Source: Nocardioides yefusunii (GTDB taxonomy: Bacteria; Actinomycetota; Actinomycetes; Propionibacteriales; Nocardioidaceae). Taken from it: a stretch of DNA of 64,000 nucleotides. How positions within the stretch are numbered: the first letter of the stretch is position 1; every line of letters begins with the position of its first letter. The translations under genes were made by a program, and so were the position numbers. Of the stretch, positions 35,617 to 46,615 are shown one piece after another. A model generated the notes under the pieces. That model did not search any database, was not told the DNA's origin, and was given only the letters and a program-made list of their open reading frames with translations. The stretch lies in NCBI RefSeq assembly GCF_004014875.1, contig NZ_CP034929.1:3038001-3102000 (forward strand), in the 5' to 3' direction.

Positions 35617-36417
35617 ATGACCCGCCCCGAAGCGGCCTTCTTCGACCTCGACAAGACGATCATCGCTGCGTCGAGCGTCCTCGCCTTCAGCAAGCCCTTC
35701 ACCGAGGGCGGCCTGATCACCAAGCGCGCCATGCTGCGTTCTGCCTACTCCCAACTGGTCTTCACCGTCGGTGGCGCCGACCACGACCAGATGGAGAAGA
35801 TGCGCCTCTTCCTCTCCGGCCTGGTGAAGGGCTGGGACGTGGCTCAGGTCCGCGAGATCGTCGCGCAGACCCTGTCGGAGATCGTCGACCCGCTGGTCTA
35901 CGCCGAAGCGGTCGCCTTGATGCGCGAGCACCAGGAGGCCGGTCGGCACGTCATCATCGTCTCCGCGAGCGGCTTCGACGTCGTGGAACCGATCGGGCGG
36001 ATGCTGGGCGCCGACGGCGTGGTCGCCACCGTCCTGGAGGTGTCCGAGGACGGCAAGTACACCGGCGAGATCTCGCGGTACGTCTACGCCGAGGAGAAGG
36101 CGGCCGCGATCCGCGACCTCGCGGCCGAGCACGACTACGACCTCGACGCCTCCTACGCCTACAGCGACTCGGTCACCGACGTCCCGATGCTCTCCTCGGT
36201 GGGTCACCCGTTCGTCGTGAACCCCGACAAGGAACTCCGCAAGGAGGCCGAGACCCGCGAGTGGCCGGTCCTGGAGTTCGCCCGCCCGGTGGGTCTGGAG
36301 CCCAAGCGCGAGATCGTTCCCTCGGCCCCGCGTCTGGCGGCGCTGGCAGTCACCAGTGCAGTCGCGGTGGGTGGCTACGTCTGGGCCAACACCCGACGCG
36401 GTGGCGCCCGCGCCTGA
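35617..36417 (+). CDS. HAD-superfamily subfamily IB phosphatase (SerB-like)
   Basis: 266 residues. HAD motif I is FFDLDKTII (Asp nucleophile near residue 10). Motif II is IIVSASGF, and motif III/IV falls in EEKAAAIRDLA and YAYSDSVTDVPMLSSVG. The cap is helical, as in class IB enzymes that hydrolyse phosphoserine-like substrates. C-terminal AALAVTSAVAVGGYVWAN is a single membrane segment, so the enzyme is tail-anchored. A homologue (Rv3661) sits in the same place beside the mycobacterial tad genes, from memory. Substrate unknown. Confidence 0.88.
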   Translation: MTRPEAAFFDLDKTIIAASSVLAFSKPFTEGGLITKRAMLRSAYSQLVFTVGGADHDQMEKMRLFLSGLVKGWDVAQVREIVAQTLSEIVDPLVYAEAVALMREHQEAGRHVIIVSASGFDVVEPIGRMLGADGVVATVLEVSEDGKYTGEISRYVYAEEKAAAIRDLAAEHDYDLDASYAYSDSVTDVPMLSSVGHPFVVNPDKELRKEAETREWPVLEFARPVGLEPKREIVPSAPRLAALAVTSAVAVGGYVWANTRRGGARA

Positions 36418-36858
36418 GCGGCGACACGAACGCTGCTCGTCCTACTGTCCGGTCTTCGGACAGGCATTTTTCGGGGGTCTTGAACTCCTCGGAACCTCGG
36501 CGTTCCATGGAGTCAGGAAGTCCTCAGGTCTCCGACCCCAAGCGGAGAAACCGGGAACCTCCGTCCCCACCGCACACCGCTCGCCTGGCCAGGCAGACTC
36601 CGCGTCCCCTCCTGTACGCGGCGTCGGCGGATCTGGACCAACCGGTCCGAACTGAACAGCGACAGCCCCCGATCCACACGCGGATCCGGACACCCACGCG
36701 GCGACCCACCCTTCGACAGGGCAGCTGGCCAGGACCCCCATCCCTCCGGCCACGCACGAGCGGTACGCGCCTGATAACCGAGTCCTCGTGTCCGACGAAC
36801 GGCGTCCGACTGCGTCAGGCAGACGGACGCCGTTCGTGAGCGTCGAGCAGGGGGCGAG
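36418..36858. other. Intergenic region with a terminator, no supported gene
   Basis: 441 bases between convergent genes. The open frames here have no ribosome site and no recognisable content. The one clear feature is the hairpin at 36795-36837, listed separately. Confidence 0.5.
36795..36837. terminator. Bidirectional terminator HAD / Fic-like
   Basis: ACGAACGGCGTCCG (36795-36808) pairs perfectly with 36824-36837, with a 15-base loop; it lies 22 bases beyond the stop of the Fic-like gene. Confidence 0.75.
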
Positions 36859-37632
36859 TCAGCCCTCGAGCTGACTCAGGTCAACCGGTTCGGCGTCACG
36901 ACGACGCTTCTTGACCGGCTTCAACGGGGTCAGTTCAGCGCCCTTGGCGTAGGCCTCGGCGGCGTAGAGGGCCCAGGCGTGGACGCCGCGCTCGGTGCCG
37001 CTGGCGTAGGCGCGCAGGTTGGACTCGTACTGCTCTCGCAACGCGAGGTGGCCCGCCTCGGGCACCAGCACCGACGTCGCGTCGACGCCGCGCGAGACCA
37101 TCACGAGGCGTTCGGCGGCGCGCGCCACGATCCCGTTGTGGGACGCGAAAGGCTTCGCGGTGGCGATGTCGGCATGCACCATCGCGGCGACGACAAGAGC
37201 CGGTGCGGTGGTGTCGGAGGTCAGCATCTTGGCCACGGTCTGCAGGCGCGAGGCCACTTCGGCGTTGCGCGGACGGCCGAGGTCCTCCTGGCCGAGTGAA
37301 GTCGCACCGGCGATTGCGTGCAGTCGGGCGATCGCCTGGAGCGGCGCGGTCCGCATCTGCGGCACCAGCGAGAGCACCTGCGCAGAGAGACGCAGGGCGT
37401 CCTGGGCCGTGGCGTCGGTGCGGCCCGCGAGGACGTCGTCGATCGTGGAGGTCGAGCCCTCCAGCACAGCCGAGGCGTGGGCACCCATGACGAGCGCCTG
37501 CCCGGTGTCCTCGGGGTGGGTCTTGCGCAGGCCACGGTCGCGCAGGAGCGCGTCGATGCCGTCGCGGGTGGAGGCGAACGCGGACGGGACGCCCTCGAGG
37601 GCCATCAACCATGCAAGAGGGTCTGTGGTCAC
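36859..37632 (-). CDS. Fic-like protein with degenerate active site
   Basis: 257 residues. ASAVLEGS (residues 53-60) matches the Fic inhibitory motif [ST]xxxE[GN]. VHADIATAKPFASHNGIVAR (152-171) aligns with the Fic core HxFx(D/E)GNGRxxR, but His is Lys160, (D/E)G is Ser-His, and the first Arg is Ile; Pro-Phe, Asn-Gly and the last Arg remain. AMP transfer is therefore unlikely. The C-terminus has a basic patch (KPVKKRRRDAEP). A gene of this kind follows the HAD phosphatase in related actinobacteria (from memory, Rv3662c). Function unknown; the Fic relationship is my reading of the motif. Confidence 0.65.
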   Translation of the reverse strand: MTTDPLAWLMALEGVPSAFASTRDGIDALLRDRGLRKTHPEDTGQALVMGAHASAVLEGSTSTIDDVLAGRTDATAQDALRLSAQVLSLVPQMRTAPLQAIARLHAIAGATSLGQEDLGRPRNAEVASRLQTVAKMLTSDTTAPALVVAAMVHADIATAKPFASHNGIVARAAERLVMVSRGVDATSVLVPEAGHLALREQYESNLRAYASGTERGVHAWALYAAEAYAKGAELTPLKPVKKRRRDAEPVDLSQLEG

Positions 37633-37658
37633 GCCGCCACGCTAGTAGCCTGATCCCG

Positions 37659-38783
37659 ATGACCGACCAGCAGCCCACGCAGGAGTCCCTGAACGCCCGC
37701 CAGCGTGCGGGCGCACACGCGCACGGCCGCCCGGGCCACCCCCTCGAGGTGGCCCGATGGCTGGTCCCCGGCGAGCACAAGCACGTGCTCGAGGTGGGGG
37801 CCGGCATCGGCCTGCTGACCGAGCAGATCAAGGCTGCCGGTCACGCTGTCCATGCTGTGGACCGCGATCCTGCGCTTCTCGACGCCCTGCAGGAACGACT
37901 CCCCGGCGTGCACGTCACCGAGGGCACGCTGGAGCAGCTCGACGTCGCTGACCGCAGCGTCGACCAGGTGGTCTGCTCCACCGCGTTCACGTCCTTCGAC
38001 CACGAGACGGTGCTGCCGGTGATCGCCCGCGCGCTGCGCTCCGGCGGCCACCTGAGCGTGGTGTGGCACGAGCGCGACACCCGGATCCCGTGGGTGCGCC
38101 GTCTGGGCGCCTTCTTGGAGGGACCGGCCGGGTCGCGCGACAACGAGGCGCACCTCCACGACGTCGTCGACGTCCTGCAGGCCTCGACGCTCTTCTCCTT
38201 CGTGGAGCAGGAGTCCTTCACCTACTGGCAGCAGGTCAACTCCGGCACCGTCGCGGACCTGGTGCTGTCGCGGTCGTGGGTGTGGGAACTCTCCGAGGCC
38301 GAGCGCGCCAAGGCGGTGGCCGAGGTGACGGCGTTCTACGACGACTACGGCCGCGGCATGGACGGCATGCAGCTCCCCTACGTGGTGCGGTGCGTGCGCA
38401 CCCAGGTGGTGCATCAGCCGGGTCTCTTTGACGACGGTTCCGACGCGCTGCCGCTGCTGGAGGACTCCCAGCCCGAGCACGCCGAGCTTCCCGAGCCGGA
38501 AGCAGCGATCACGGACGGCCAGGAGATTTCCGGGAACGACGACGTCGAACAGACCCGTGAGCACCGCGGGCTGGGCCGTTCGCTGCGGGCCGCGGCCCTG
38601 CACCCCTTCGACGACGTGGAGGCCACCGCCGAGCGTCCGGCGATCATGGACGACCCCACCACCGCGGTGCACGAGCCGTACGGCGGCGCGACCGGCGAGG
38701 CCGCTCCTCGGACCCGCTACGACCGCGACCTGTTCCGTTCCGACGGCACCGACACCGACATGTTGTTGATCGACTTCCGCTGA
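37659..38783 (+). CDS. Class I SAM-dependent methyltransferase with acidic tail
   Basis: 374 residues from the ATG at 37659; an earlier frame start adds no conserved sequence. SAM loop HVLEVGAGIGLLTEQI (near 45), acidic AVDRDPALLDAL, motif VDQVVCSTAFTSFDH and LRSGGHLSVVWHERD are typical of the Methyltransf_11 group. The last ~120 residues are acidic and poor in order (LPLLEDSQPEHAELPEPEAA), with a conserved-looking end DTDMLLIDFR. No ribosome site is clear; TAGCCT before the start suggests a leaderless message. Substrate unknown. Confidence 0.78.
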   Translation: MTDQQPTQESLNARQRAGAHAHGRPGHPLEVARWLVPGEHKHVLEVGAGIGLLTEQIKAAGHAVHAVDRDPALLDALQERLPGVHVTEGTLEQLDVADRSVDQVVCSTAFTSFDHETVLPVIARALRSGGHLSVVWHERDTRIPWVRRLGAFLEGPAGSRDNEAHLHDVVDVLQASTLFSFVEQESFTYWQQVNSGTVADLVLSRSWVWELSEAERAKAVAEVTAFYDDYGRGMDGMQLPYVVRCVRTQVVHQPGLFDDGSDALPLLEDSQPEHAELPEPEAAITDGQEISGNDDVEQTREHRGLGRSLRAAALHPFDDVEATAERPAIMDDPTTAVHEPYGGATGEAAPRTRYDRDLFRSDGTDTDMLLIDFR

Positions 38784-38840
38784 CCCTTGGCGCAGGCGTG
38801 CGCCCCGATCCTCGTCGTGCCGCCCACCGAGGTCCCGTCG

Positions 38841-38873
38841 GGCTGCCTGTCGCACTCTTGTCGGCAGCCGTTT
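38841..38873 (+). terminator. Terminator of the methyltransferase gene
   Basis: GGCTGCC (38841-38847) and GGCAGCC (38863-38869), followed by GTTT. Sixty bases beyond the stop. Confidence 0.5.
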
Positions 38874-38879
38874 CTCATG

Positions 38880-38929
38880 CTCAAGAGTGTCTTGAGACAC
38901 GATTCGGATACAGGCTCATCAAGTCTTGA
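38880..38929 (+). promoter_or_regulatory. Paired inverted-repeat sites upstream of the peptide-binding gene
   Basis: CTCAAGA-GTG-TCTTGAG at 38880-38896 and TCAAG-T-CTTGA at 38919-38929 share the half-site TCAAG, with centres 36 bases apart. They lie 80-130 bases before the substrate-binding protein start. Probably two operators for one regulator. Confidence 0.5.
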
Positions 38930-39009
38930 ATTTCCCTCTGTTCCCAGACCTCCTGCCGGTGTTACAGAGGAACAGCGCATTTGTGCGCACCCGACCAACA
39001 GGAGGATCC

Positions 39010-40644
39010 ATGCGCATCTCCCGACGTACCCGCATTGCGGGCGTCGCGCTGATCGCGGTCGCCGGTCTGACCCTCACTGCGTGCGGCAGTGACAGTGGTT
39101 CGAAGGCCGACGACAACGTCATCACCGTGTACGGCACCAACCCGCAGAACCCGCTGATCCCGACCGCGACCAATGAGGTCGGCGGCGGAGACCCGCTGAA
39201 CAACATCTTCGCGGGACTCGTTGCCTACAACACCGACGGTTCCATCGTGAACGAGGTCGCCGACTCCATCGAGCCCAACGAGGACAGCACCGTCTGGACC
39301 GTCACGCTCAAGGACGGCTGGACCTTCTCCGACGGCTCCGCCATCACCGCGAACTCCTTCGTCGACGCCTGGAACTACGGCGCCGACATCTCCAACGGCC
39401 ACCTCGGTGCCTACTTCTTCAACCCGATCAAGGGCACCGACGAAGCCGGCAACACCAAGGAGGGCGAGAAGATCTCCGGCCTCGTCGTCAAGGACGACAA
39501 GACGTTCGAGATCTCCCTCAAGGCTCCGGAGTCCGACTTCCCGCTGCGCCTGGGCTACTCGTCCTACTTCCCGCTTCCCGAGGTCGCCTACGGCTCCGAC
39601 GGCAAGATCACCGAGGAGTTCGGCAACGCGCCGATCGGCAACGGCCCGTACCAGCTGACCAAGTCCGGCTGGGAGAAGAACAAGCAGATCTCCCTCGAGC
39701 CCAACGCCAAGTACTCCGGAGTCCACGAGCCGAAGAACGACGGCCTGGTCTTCAAGTTCTACGCCGGTGGCGGGACCGACGCTGCCTACACCGACGTGCA
39801 GGCCGGCAACCTCGACGTCCTCGACCAGGTCCCGCCGTCCGCGGTCACGACCTTCGAGAGCGACTCCAACATCCAGGCCTACAACGAGCCCGGCTCGATG
39901 TTCGCCTCGGTCACCATCCCGGCGCGCCTCGACCACTTCGCCGGCGAAGAGGGCAACCTCCGCCGCAAGGCGATCTCGATGTCGATCAACCGCGAGCAGA
40001 TCGCGGAGAAGATCTACAACAACACCCGTACCGCTGCCGTCGACTTCACCTCCCCCGTCCTCGAGGGCTGGACCGAGGAGATCCCCGGCAACGAGGTCGT
40101 CGAGCACAACCCGACCGAGGCCAAGAAGCTCTGGGCCGAGGCCGACAAGATCTCCAAGTGGACCGGCACCTTTGCGCTGGGCTACAACTCCGACGGCGCA
40201 GGCCACAAGGAGTGGACCGAGGCGGCGTCCAACCAGATCGCCGAGAACCTCGGCATCAAGGCGGAGGCCAAGGCGTACGCCACCTTCGACGAGATGCGTG
40301 GTCAGGTCACCGACCGCACCATCAAGACCGCCTTCCGCACCGGATGGCAGGCCGACTACCCGTCGATGCTGAACTACCTCGGCGCCCTCTACGGCACCGG
40401 CGCTGGTTCGAACGACGGCGACTACTCGAACAAGAAGTTCGACGAGCTCATCGCGAAGGCCGCCAGCACCACCGGCGACGACCGCTTCAAGCTCATCACC
40501 GAGGCTCAGTCGATCCTCATGGAGGACCTCCCGGCCCTCCCGCTCTTCTACTACAACTCCACTGCTGCCGTGGCGACGGACGTGAAGGGCTTCGACTTCA
40601 ACTGGCAGGCCAAGCCTGAGTACTACCAGCTGACGAAGAAGTAA
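39010..40644 (+). CDS. Peptide ABC transporter substrate-binding lipoprotein
   Basis: 544 residues from the ATG at 39010, preceded by AGGAGGA. The signal peptide ends in lipobox GLTLTAC (Cys near 22). SBP family 5 (DppA/OppA) features: TVYGTNPQNPLIP, LNNIFAGLVAYNTDG, DSTVWTVTLKDGWTFSDGS, NGPYQLTKSGWEKN, and the late ADYPSMLNYLGALYG. It binds peptides outside the membrane. It heads the importer operon and is followed by a strong hairpin before the permeases. Confidence 0.93.
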   Translation: MRISRRTRIAGVALIAVAGLTLTACGSDSGSKADDNVITVYGTNPQNPLIPTATNEVGGGDPLNNIFAGLVAYNTDGSIVNEVADSIEPNEDSTVWTVTLKDGWTFSDGSAITANSFVDAWNYGADISNGHLGAYFFNPIKGTDEAGNTKEGEKISGLVVKDDKTFEISLKAPESDFPLRLGYSSYFPLPEVAYGSDGKITEEFGNAPIGNGPYQLTKSGWEKNKQISLEPNAKYSGVHEPKNDGLVFKFYAGGGTDAAYTDVQAGNLDVLDQVPPSAVTTFESDSNIQAYNEPGSMFASVTIPARLDHFAGEEGNLRRKAISMSINREQIAEKIYNNTRTAAVDFTSPVLEGWTEEIPGNEVVEHNPTEAKKLWAEADKISKWTGTFALGYNSDGAGHKEWTEAASNQIAENLGIKAEAKAYATFDEMRGQVTDRTIKTAFRTGWQADYPSMLNYLGALYGTGAGSNDGDYSNKKFDELIAKAASTTGDDRFKLITEAQSILMEDLPALPLFYYNSTAAVATDVKGFDFNWQAKPEYYQLTKK

Positions 40645-40667
40645 TTCCCAGCAGCACATCGCTGCCG

Positions 40668-40702
40668 ACGGACGGAGACGGGCTCGAACCGTCTCCGTCC
40701 GT
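40668..40702 (+). terminator. Hairpin between binding protein and permease genes
   Basis: Perfect 14-base arms (40668-40681, 40689-40702) with a 7-base loop; no T-run. Same arrangement as after urtA, likely giving excess binding protein. Confidence 0.7.
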
Positions 40703-40816
40703 TCGGCGGTTTCTCCCCCCATTCAAGGCGCGTGGTGGCCCAAGCGGCCCGACGATCCGGCCACTAGGGCCAGACGCACCCCACACCGCGCCTCCCACGA
40801 CCCAGGAGGTCACCTC

Positions 40817-41743
40817 ATGTGGTGGTACGTCGCGAAGCGGCTGCTCCAAACCATCCCGGTGTTCCTGGGCGCCACGCTGATCCTCTTCACGATGTTGAAG
40901 CTGCGCCCGGGCGACCCGATCCTCAACCTCGTCGGTGACAAGCCGATCTCTGACGCCCTGCGCGCTCAGCTGACCGAGCAGTACGCCCTCGACGACCCGA
41001 TCTTCGTGCAGTGGCTGCACTGGGTCGGGAACGCGTTGACCCTCGACTTCGGTGAGACGTTCGCCGGTCAGCCCGTCATCGAGCTGATCTCACAGACGTT
41101 CCCCGTCACCGTCGTGCTGGCCATGATGGCGCTCGCGATCGACGCCGTGCTCGGCATCGTGATCGGCACCTACGCCGGCCTCAAGCGCAACGGCATCTTC
41201 GACTCCTCCATGCTCGTGATGTCGCTGATCCTCCTGTCCGTCCCGATCTTCGTGGTCGGCTTCGTGATGCAGCTCGTCTTCGGCGTGAAGCTCGGTTGGA
41301 CCTCCCCCACCGTCGGCGGCGACTGGACCGTGTCGTCGCTGATCCTCCCGGCCATCGTGCTGGCGATCGCGAACTTCGCGTACACGATCCGCCTGACCCG
41401 CACCTCGGTCGCCGAGAACCTGACCGCCGACCACGTGCGCACCGCCCGCGCCAAGGGCCTGTCGGAGGGCAAGGTCGTGCGTCGTCACGTGCTGCGCAAC
41501 TCCCTCGTCCCGGTGGTCACCTACATCGGCATCAACCTCGGTTCGCTGATGGCCGGTGCCGTCATCACCGAGAGCATCTTCAACATCCCTGGCGTCGGCA
41601 ACGCCGCCTACACCGCGATCATGAAGGGCGAGACCCCCACCGTCGTCACGATCGTGACGTTCATGGTCATGGTGTACGTGCTCATGAGCCTTCTGGTCGA
41701 CCTGATCTACGCCGTCCTTGACCCGAGGATCCGTTATGCCTGA
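40817..41743 (+). CDS. dppB: Peptide ABC transporter permease, DppB type
   Basis: 308 residues, six membrane helices. MWWYVAKRLLQTIPVFLGATLILF, LRPGDPI and the EAA loop VRTARAKGLSEGKVVRRHVLRNSLVPV are diagnostic of the DppB/OppB family. A strong AGGAGG site precedes the ATG. Forms the channel with the next gene; the two overlap by eight bases. Confidence 0.94.
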   Translation: MWWYVAKRLLQTIPVFLGATLILFTMLKLRPGDPILNLVGDKPISDALRAQLTEQYALDDPIFVQWLHWVGNALTLDFGETFAGQPVIELISQTFPVTVVLAMMALAIDAVLGIVIGTYAGLKRNGIFDSSMLVMSLILLSVPIFVVGFVMQLVFGVKLGWTSPTVGGDWTVSSLILPAIVLAIANFAYTIRLTRTSVAENLTADHVRTARAKGLSEGKVVRRHVLRNSLVPVVTYIGINLGSLMAGAVITESIFNIPGVGNAAYTAIMKGETPTVVTIVTFMVMVYVLMSLLVDLIYAVLDPRIRYA

Positions 41744-42707
41744 GCCCCGCCCCGGACAGGAGCGTTTCGTCGCTCCGGTCGAAGAGACCCCGCTGCGCGC
41801 CATTGACGCCGTCAACGTCGACGCCGTCCCTGAGAGCCAGTGGAAGGAGGCCTGGAAGCGTCTGCGCACGTCGCCGATCTTCTGGCTCTCCGCGGTGATC
41901 CTCGCCGTCATCGCCCTGATGATCGTGTGGCCCTCGCTGTTCACCTCTGCGAACCCCAAGGCCGCGAGCCTGGACAACTCCTTCGAGCCTGCCAGCGACG
42001 GTCACCCGTTCGGCTACACCCAGCAGGGCGCCGACGTGTGGGCCCGCACCGTGTACGGCGCTCGCGCGTCCGTCGCGGTCGGCGTGATCACCACGATCAT
42101 CGTCACCCTGCTCGGCACCGTCACCGGCGCCGTGGCCGGCTTCTTCGGCGGCAAGGTAGACACCCTGATCTCGCGCATCAGCGACATCTTCTTCTCGATC
42201 CCGCTGCTCCTGGCCGCGATCGTCTGCATCTCGGTGCTCAACAACCTCTGGCCCAACCGTGGCTTCTGGGGTTCGGTGATGGTGGTCGTCGCCGCGCTGG
42301 GCATCTTCGCCTGGCCGCAGATCACCCGCCAGATGCGCGGTGCCGTCCTGGAGGTCAAGAACCTCGAGTTCGTCGACGCCGCCACCGCCATCGGCGCGTC
42401 CCGCATGACCAACCTGCGTCGCCACATCGTGCCGAACTCGCTGGCCCCGGTCATCGTGGCCTCCACGATCACGCTGGGTGTCTTCATCGTCGCCGAGTCG
42501 TCGCTGTCGTTCCTGGGTCTCGGCCTGCCGCAGCACATCGTCTCGTGGGGCAACGACATCGCCGCCGCACAGAACCAGGTCCGTTCGGGCCAGAACCTCC
42601 AGGTCATGTTCGTCCCGGCCGCTGCCCTGGCCTTCACCGTGCTCGGCTTCATCCTGCTGGGTGAGTCGGTGCGCGAGGCCCTCGACCCGAAGGCGAGGAA
42701 GAAGTGA
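41736..42707 (+). CDS. dppC: Peptide ABC transporter permease, DppC type
   Basis: 323 residues from the ATG at 41736, within the dppB end. The ~45-residue N-terminal cytoplasmic part ends before SPIFWLSAVILAVIALMIVWPSLF. DppC features: HPFGYTQQGADVWARTVYGARASV (DxxGRD-like), and the EAA loop VDAATAIGASRMTNLRRHIVPN. Five or six helices. The stop overlaps the ATPase GTG by four bases. Confidence 0.94.
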   Translation: MPEPRPGQERFVAPVEETPLRAIDAVNVDAVPESQWKEAWKRLRTSPIFWLSAVILAVIALMIVWPSLFTSANPKAASLDNSFEPASDGHPFGYTQQGADVWARTVYGARASVAVGVITTIIVTLLGTVTGAVAGFFGGKVDTLISRISDIFFSIPLLLAAIVCISVLNNLWPNRGFWGSVMVVVAALGIFAWPQITRQMRGAVLEVKNLEFVDAATAIGASRMTNLRRHIVPNSLAPVIVASTITLGVFIVAESSLSFLGLGLPQHIVSWGNDIAAAQNQVRSGQNLQVMFVPAAALAFTVLGFILLGESVREALDPKARKK

Positions 42708-44455
42708 ACACCAACCTTTCCCAGCAGCCTGCGACCGAGGACAACGGCGTCCCCGGCACCGCCCCGCTGCTCGAGGTCCGTGACCTCCAGGTGTCGTTCC
42801 GCGCCGGCAAGCAGATGCTGACCGCCGTCGACGGTGCCAACCTCACCATCTACCCCGGCCAGACGGTCGCGGTCGTCGGCGAGTCCGGTTCGGGCAAGTC
42901 GACCATGGCCAATGCCGTCATCGGCCTCCTCGCCGAGAACGGTCACGTCACCGGTGGCTCGATCACGTTCGAGGGCAAGGACATCACCCCGATCGCACGC
43001 CGCAAGGAACTGCGCGGCGCCTCCATCGGCCTGGTTCCCCAGGACCCGATGTCGAGCCTCAACCCGCTGTGGAAGGTCGGCTCCCAGATCAAGGAAGCTC
43101 TGGTCGCCAACGACATCTGCACCGGCAAGACTGCCGACGCCCGCGTCGTCGAGCTGCTCGCCGAGGCTGGCCTGCCGGACCCGGAGAAGCGCGCCAACCA
43201 GTACCCGCACGAGTTCAGTGGCGGTATGCGTCAGCGCGCCCTGATCGCGATGGGTCTGGCCGCTCGCCCCAAGCTGCTGATCGCCGACGAGCCGACCTCG
43301 GCCCTCGACGTGACGGTGCAGAAGCAGATCCTGGACCACCTCGACGGGCTCACCGCCGAGCTCGGCATCGCGGTCCTGCTGATCACCCACGACCTCGGCC
43401 TCGCCGCCGAGCGTGCCGACCACCTGGTCGTCATGTACCGCGGCAACGTCGTCGAGTCAGGTCCGGCCCTGGCGATCCTCCAGGACCCCCAGCACCCGTA
43501 CACCAAGCGCCTCATCGCCCGCGCCCCGTCGCTGGCCTCGAAGCGTCTCTCCTCGACGTCAGAGCGTGCCCAGGTGCGTGAGCAGGCCGAGCGCACTGCT
43601 CACCAGGTCGCCGAGGGCGTCGCCCTCAGCAACGCCGAACTGGGTCGCGGTACCGACGACGTCCTCGTCGCCGAGAACCTGACCAAGATCTTCAAGCTGC
43701 GCGGTGACAAGCCGTGGAAGAAGGAGGACTTCGTCGCCGTCGACGACGTCTCCTTCACCCTCAAGCGCGGCACCACCACCGCCATCGTCGGCGAGTCCGG
43801 TTCGGGCAAGTCGACCGTGGCCCGGATGGCGCTGGACCTGCTCAAGCCGACCTCGGGTCGCGTGCTGTTCGACGGCGTCGACATCGCGACGCTGAAGAAG
43901 CGCGACGAGCAGCTGCGTCTGCGTCGTCAGATGCAGCCGGTCTTCCAGAACCCGTACGCCTCCCTCGACCCGCTCTACTCGATCTACCAGTCGATCGAGG
44001 AGCCGCTGCGCACGCACGCGGTGGGTACGAAGAAGGAGCGCGAGTCGAAGGTCCGCGACCTGCTCGACAAGGTGGCTCTGCCCACCACCGTCATGTCGCG
44101 CTACCCGTCGGAGCTGTCGGGTGGTCAGCGTCAGCGTGTGGCGATCGCCCGTGCGCTGGCCCTGGACCCCGAGGTCGTCATCTGCGACGAGGCCGTCTCG
44201 GCTCTCGACGTGCTGGTGCAGGCCCAGATCCTGGAGCTGCTCAACGACCTGCAGGCCGAGCTCGGCCTGAGCTACCTGTTCATCACCCACGACCTCGCCG
44301 TCGTCCGTCAGATCGCTGACGACGTCCTGGTCATGCGCAAGGGTGCCGTCGTCGAGGCCGACAAGGTCACGACGGTGTTCGACAACCCCCAGCAGGACTA
44401 CACCCGTCGCCTGCTGGACGCGATCCCCGGCGGAAGCATTCCGCTGGCACATTGA
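42704..44455 (+). CDS. Fused double ABC ATPase of the peptide importer (DppD-DppF)
   Basis: 583 residues, GTG start. Two complete ABC domains in one chain. First: Walker A GESGSGKST (59-67), signature FSGGMRQRALIAMG, Walker B LLIADEPTSALDVT. Second: Walker A GESGSGKST (about 364-372), signature LSGGQRQRVAIARA, Walker B VVICDEAVSALDVL. The linker, about residues 285-325, is charged. Each half corresponds to DppD and DppF, which are separate genes in most bacteria. It powers uptake of di- or oligopeptides; the substrate range is unknown. A terminator follows. Confidence 0.94.
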   Translation: MNTNLSQQPATEDNGVPGTAPLLEVRDLQVSFRAGKQMLTAVDGANLTIYPGQTVAVVGESGSGKSTMANAVIGLLAENGHVTGGSITFEGKDITPIARRKELRGASIGLVPQDPMSSLNPLWKVGSQIKEALVANDICTGKTADARVVELLAEAGLPDPEKRANQYPHEFSGGMRQRALIAMGLAARPKLLIADEPTSALDVTVQKQILDHLDGLTAELGIAVLLITHDLGLAAERADHLVVMYRGNVVESGPALAILQDPQHPYTKRLIARAPSLASKRLSSTSERAQVREQAERTAHQVAEGVALSNAELGRGTDDVLVAENLTKIFKLRGDKPWKKEDFVAVDDVSFTLKRGTTTAIVGESGSGKSTVARMALDLLKPTSGRVLFDGVDIATLKKRDEQLRLRRQMQPVFQNPYASLDPLYSIYQSIEEPLRTHAVGTKKERESKVRDLLDKVALPTTVMSRYPSELSGGQRQRVAIARALALDPEVVICDEAVSALDVLVQAQILELLNDLQAELGLSYLFITHDLAVVRQIADDVLVMRKGAVVEADKVTTVFDNPQQDYTRRLLDAIPGGSIPLAH

Positions 44456-44477
44456 GTCACCTGGCTCAGTCACACAC

Positions 44478-44519
44478 GCCGAAGGCCCGTTCCCGCACCC
44501 GCGGGGCCGGGCCTTCGGC
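44478..44519 (+). terminator. Terminator of the peptide importer operon
   Basis: GCCGAAGGCCCG (44478-44489) pairs with CGGGCCTTCGGC (44508-44519), starting 22 bases after the stop. Confidence 0.75.
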
Positions 44520-44569
44520 ACATTTCCGAGCACTCGTGTCGGCGCTGGGTCTCTCCGACTATGTTCGGC

Positions 44570-44585
44570 AGTGACCCGCGACACA
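44570..44585 (+). promoter_or_regulatory. Candidate Crp/GlxR site upstream of acs
   Basis: AGTGA-CCCGCG-ACACA matches TGTGA-n6-TCACA in 8 of 10 positions, 28 bases before the acs start. Crp/GlxR control of acetate genes is known in other actinobacteria; use here is inferred. Confidence 0.3.
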
Positions 44586-44613
44586 CGGACCGACGACGCA
44601 GGAGAACGACGCA

Positions 44614-46599
<1,986 letters not shown>

Positions 46600-46615
46600 T
46601 CCCGCCGCTGTTCCC

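Noticed and set aside
36442..36753. Minus-strand frame of 103 codons in the HAD/Fic-like gap
   Set aside because: No ribosome site, Gly/Pro/Ser-rich composition and no similarity recognised; overlapping frames on the other strand are equally open.
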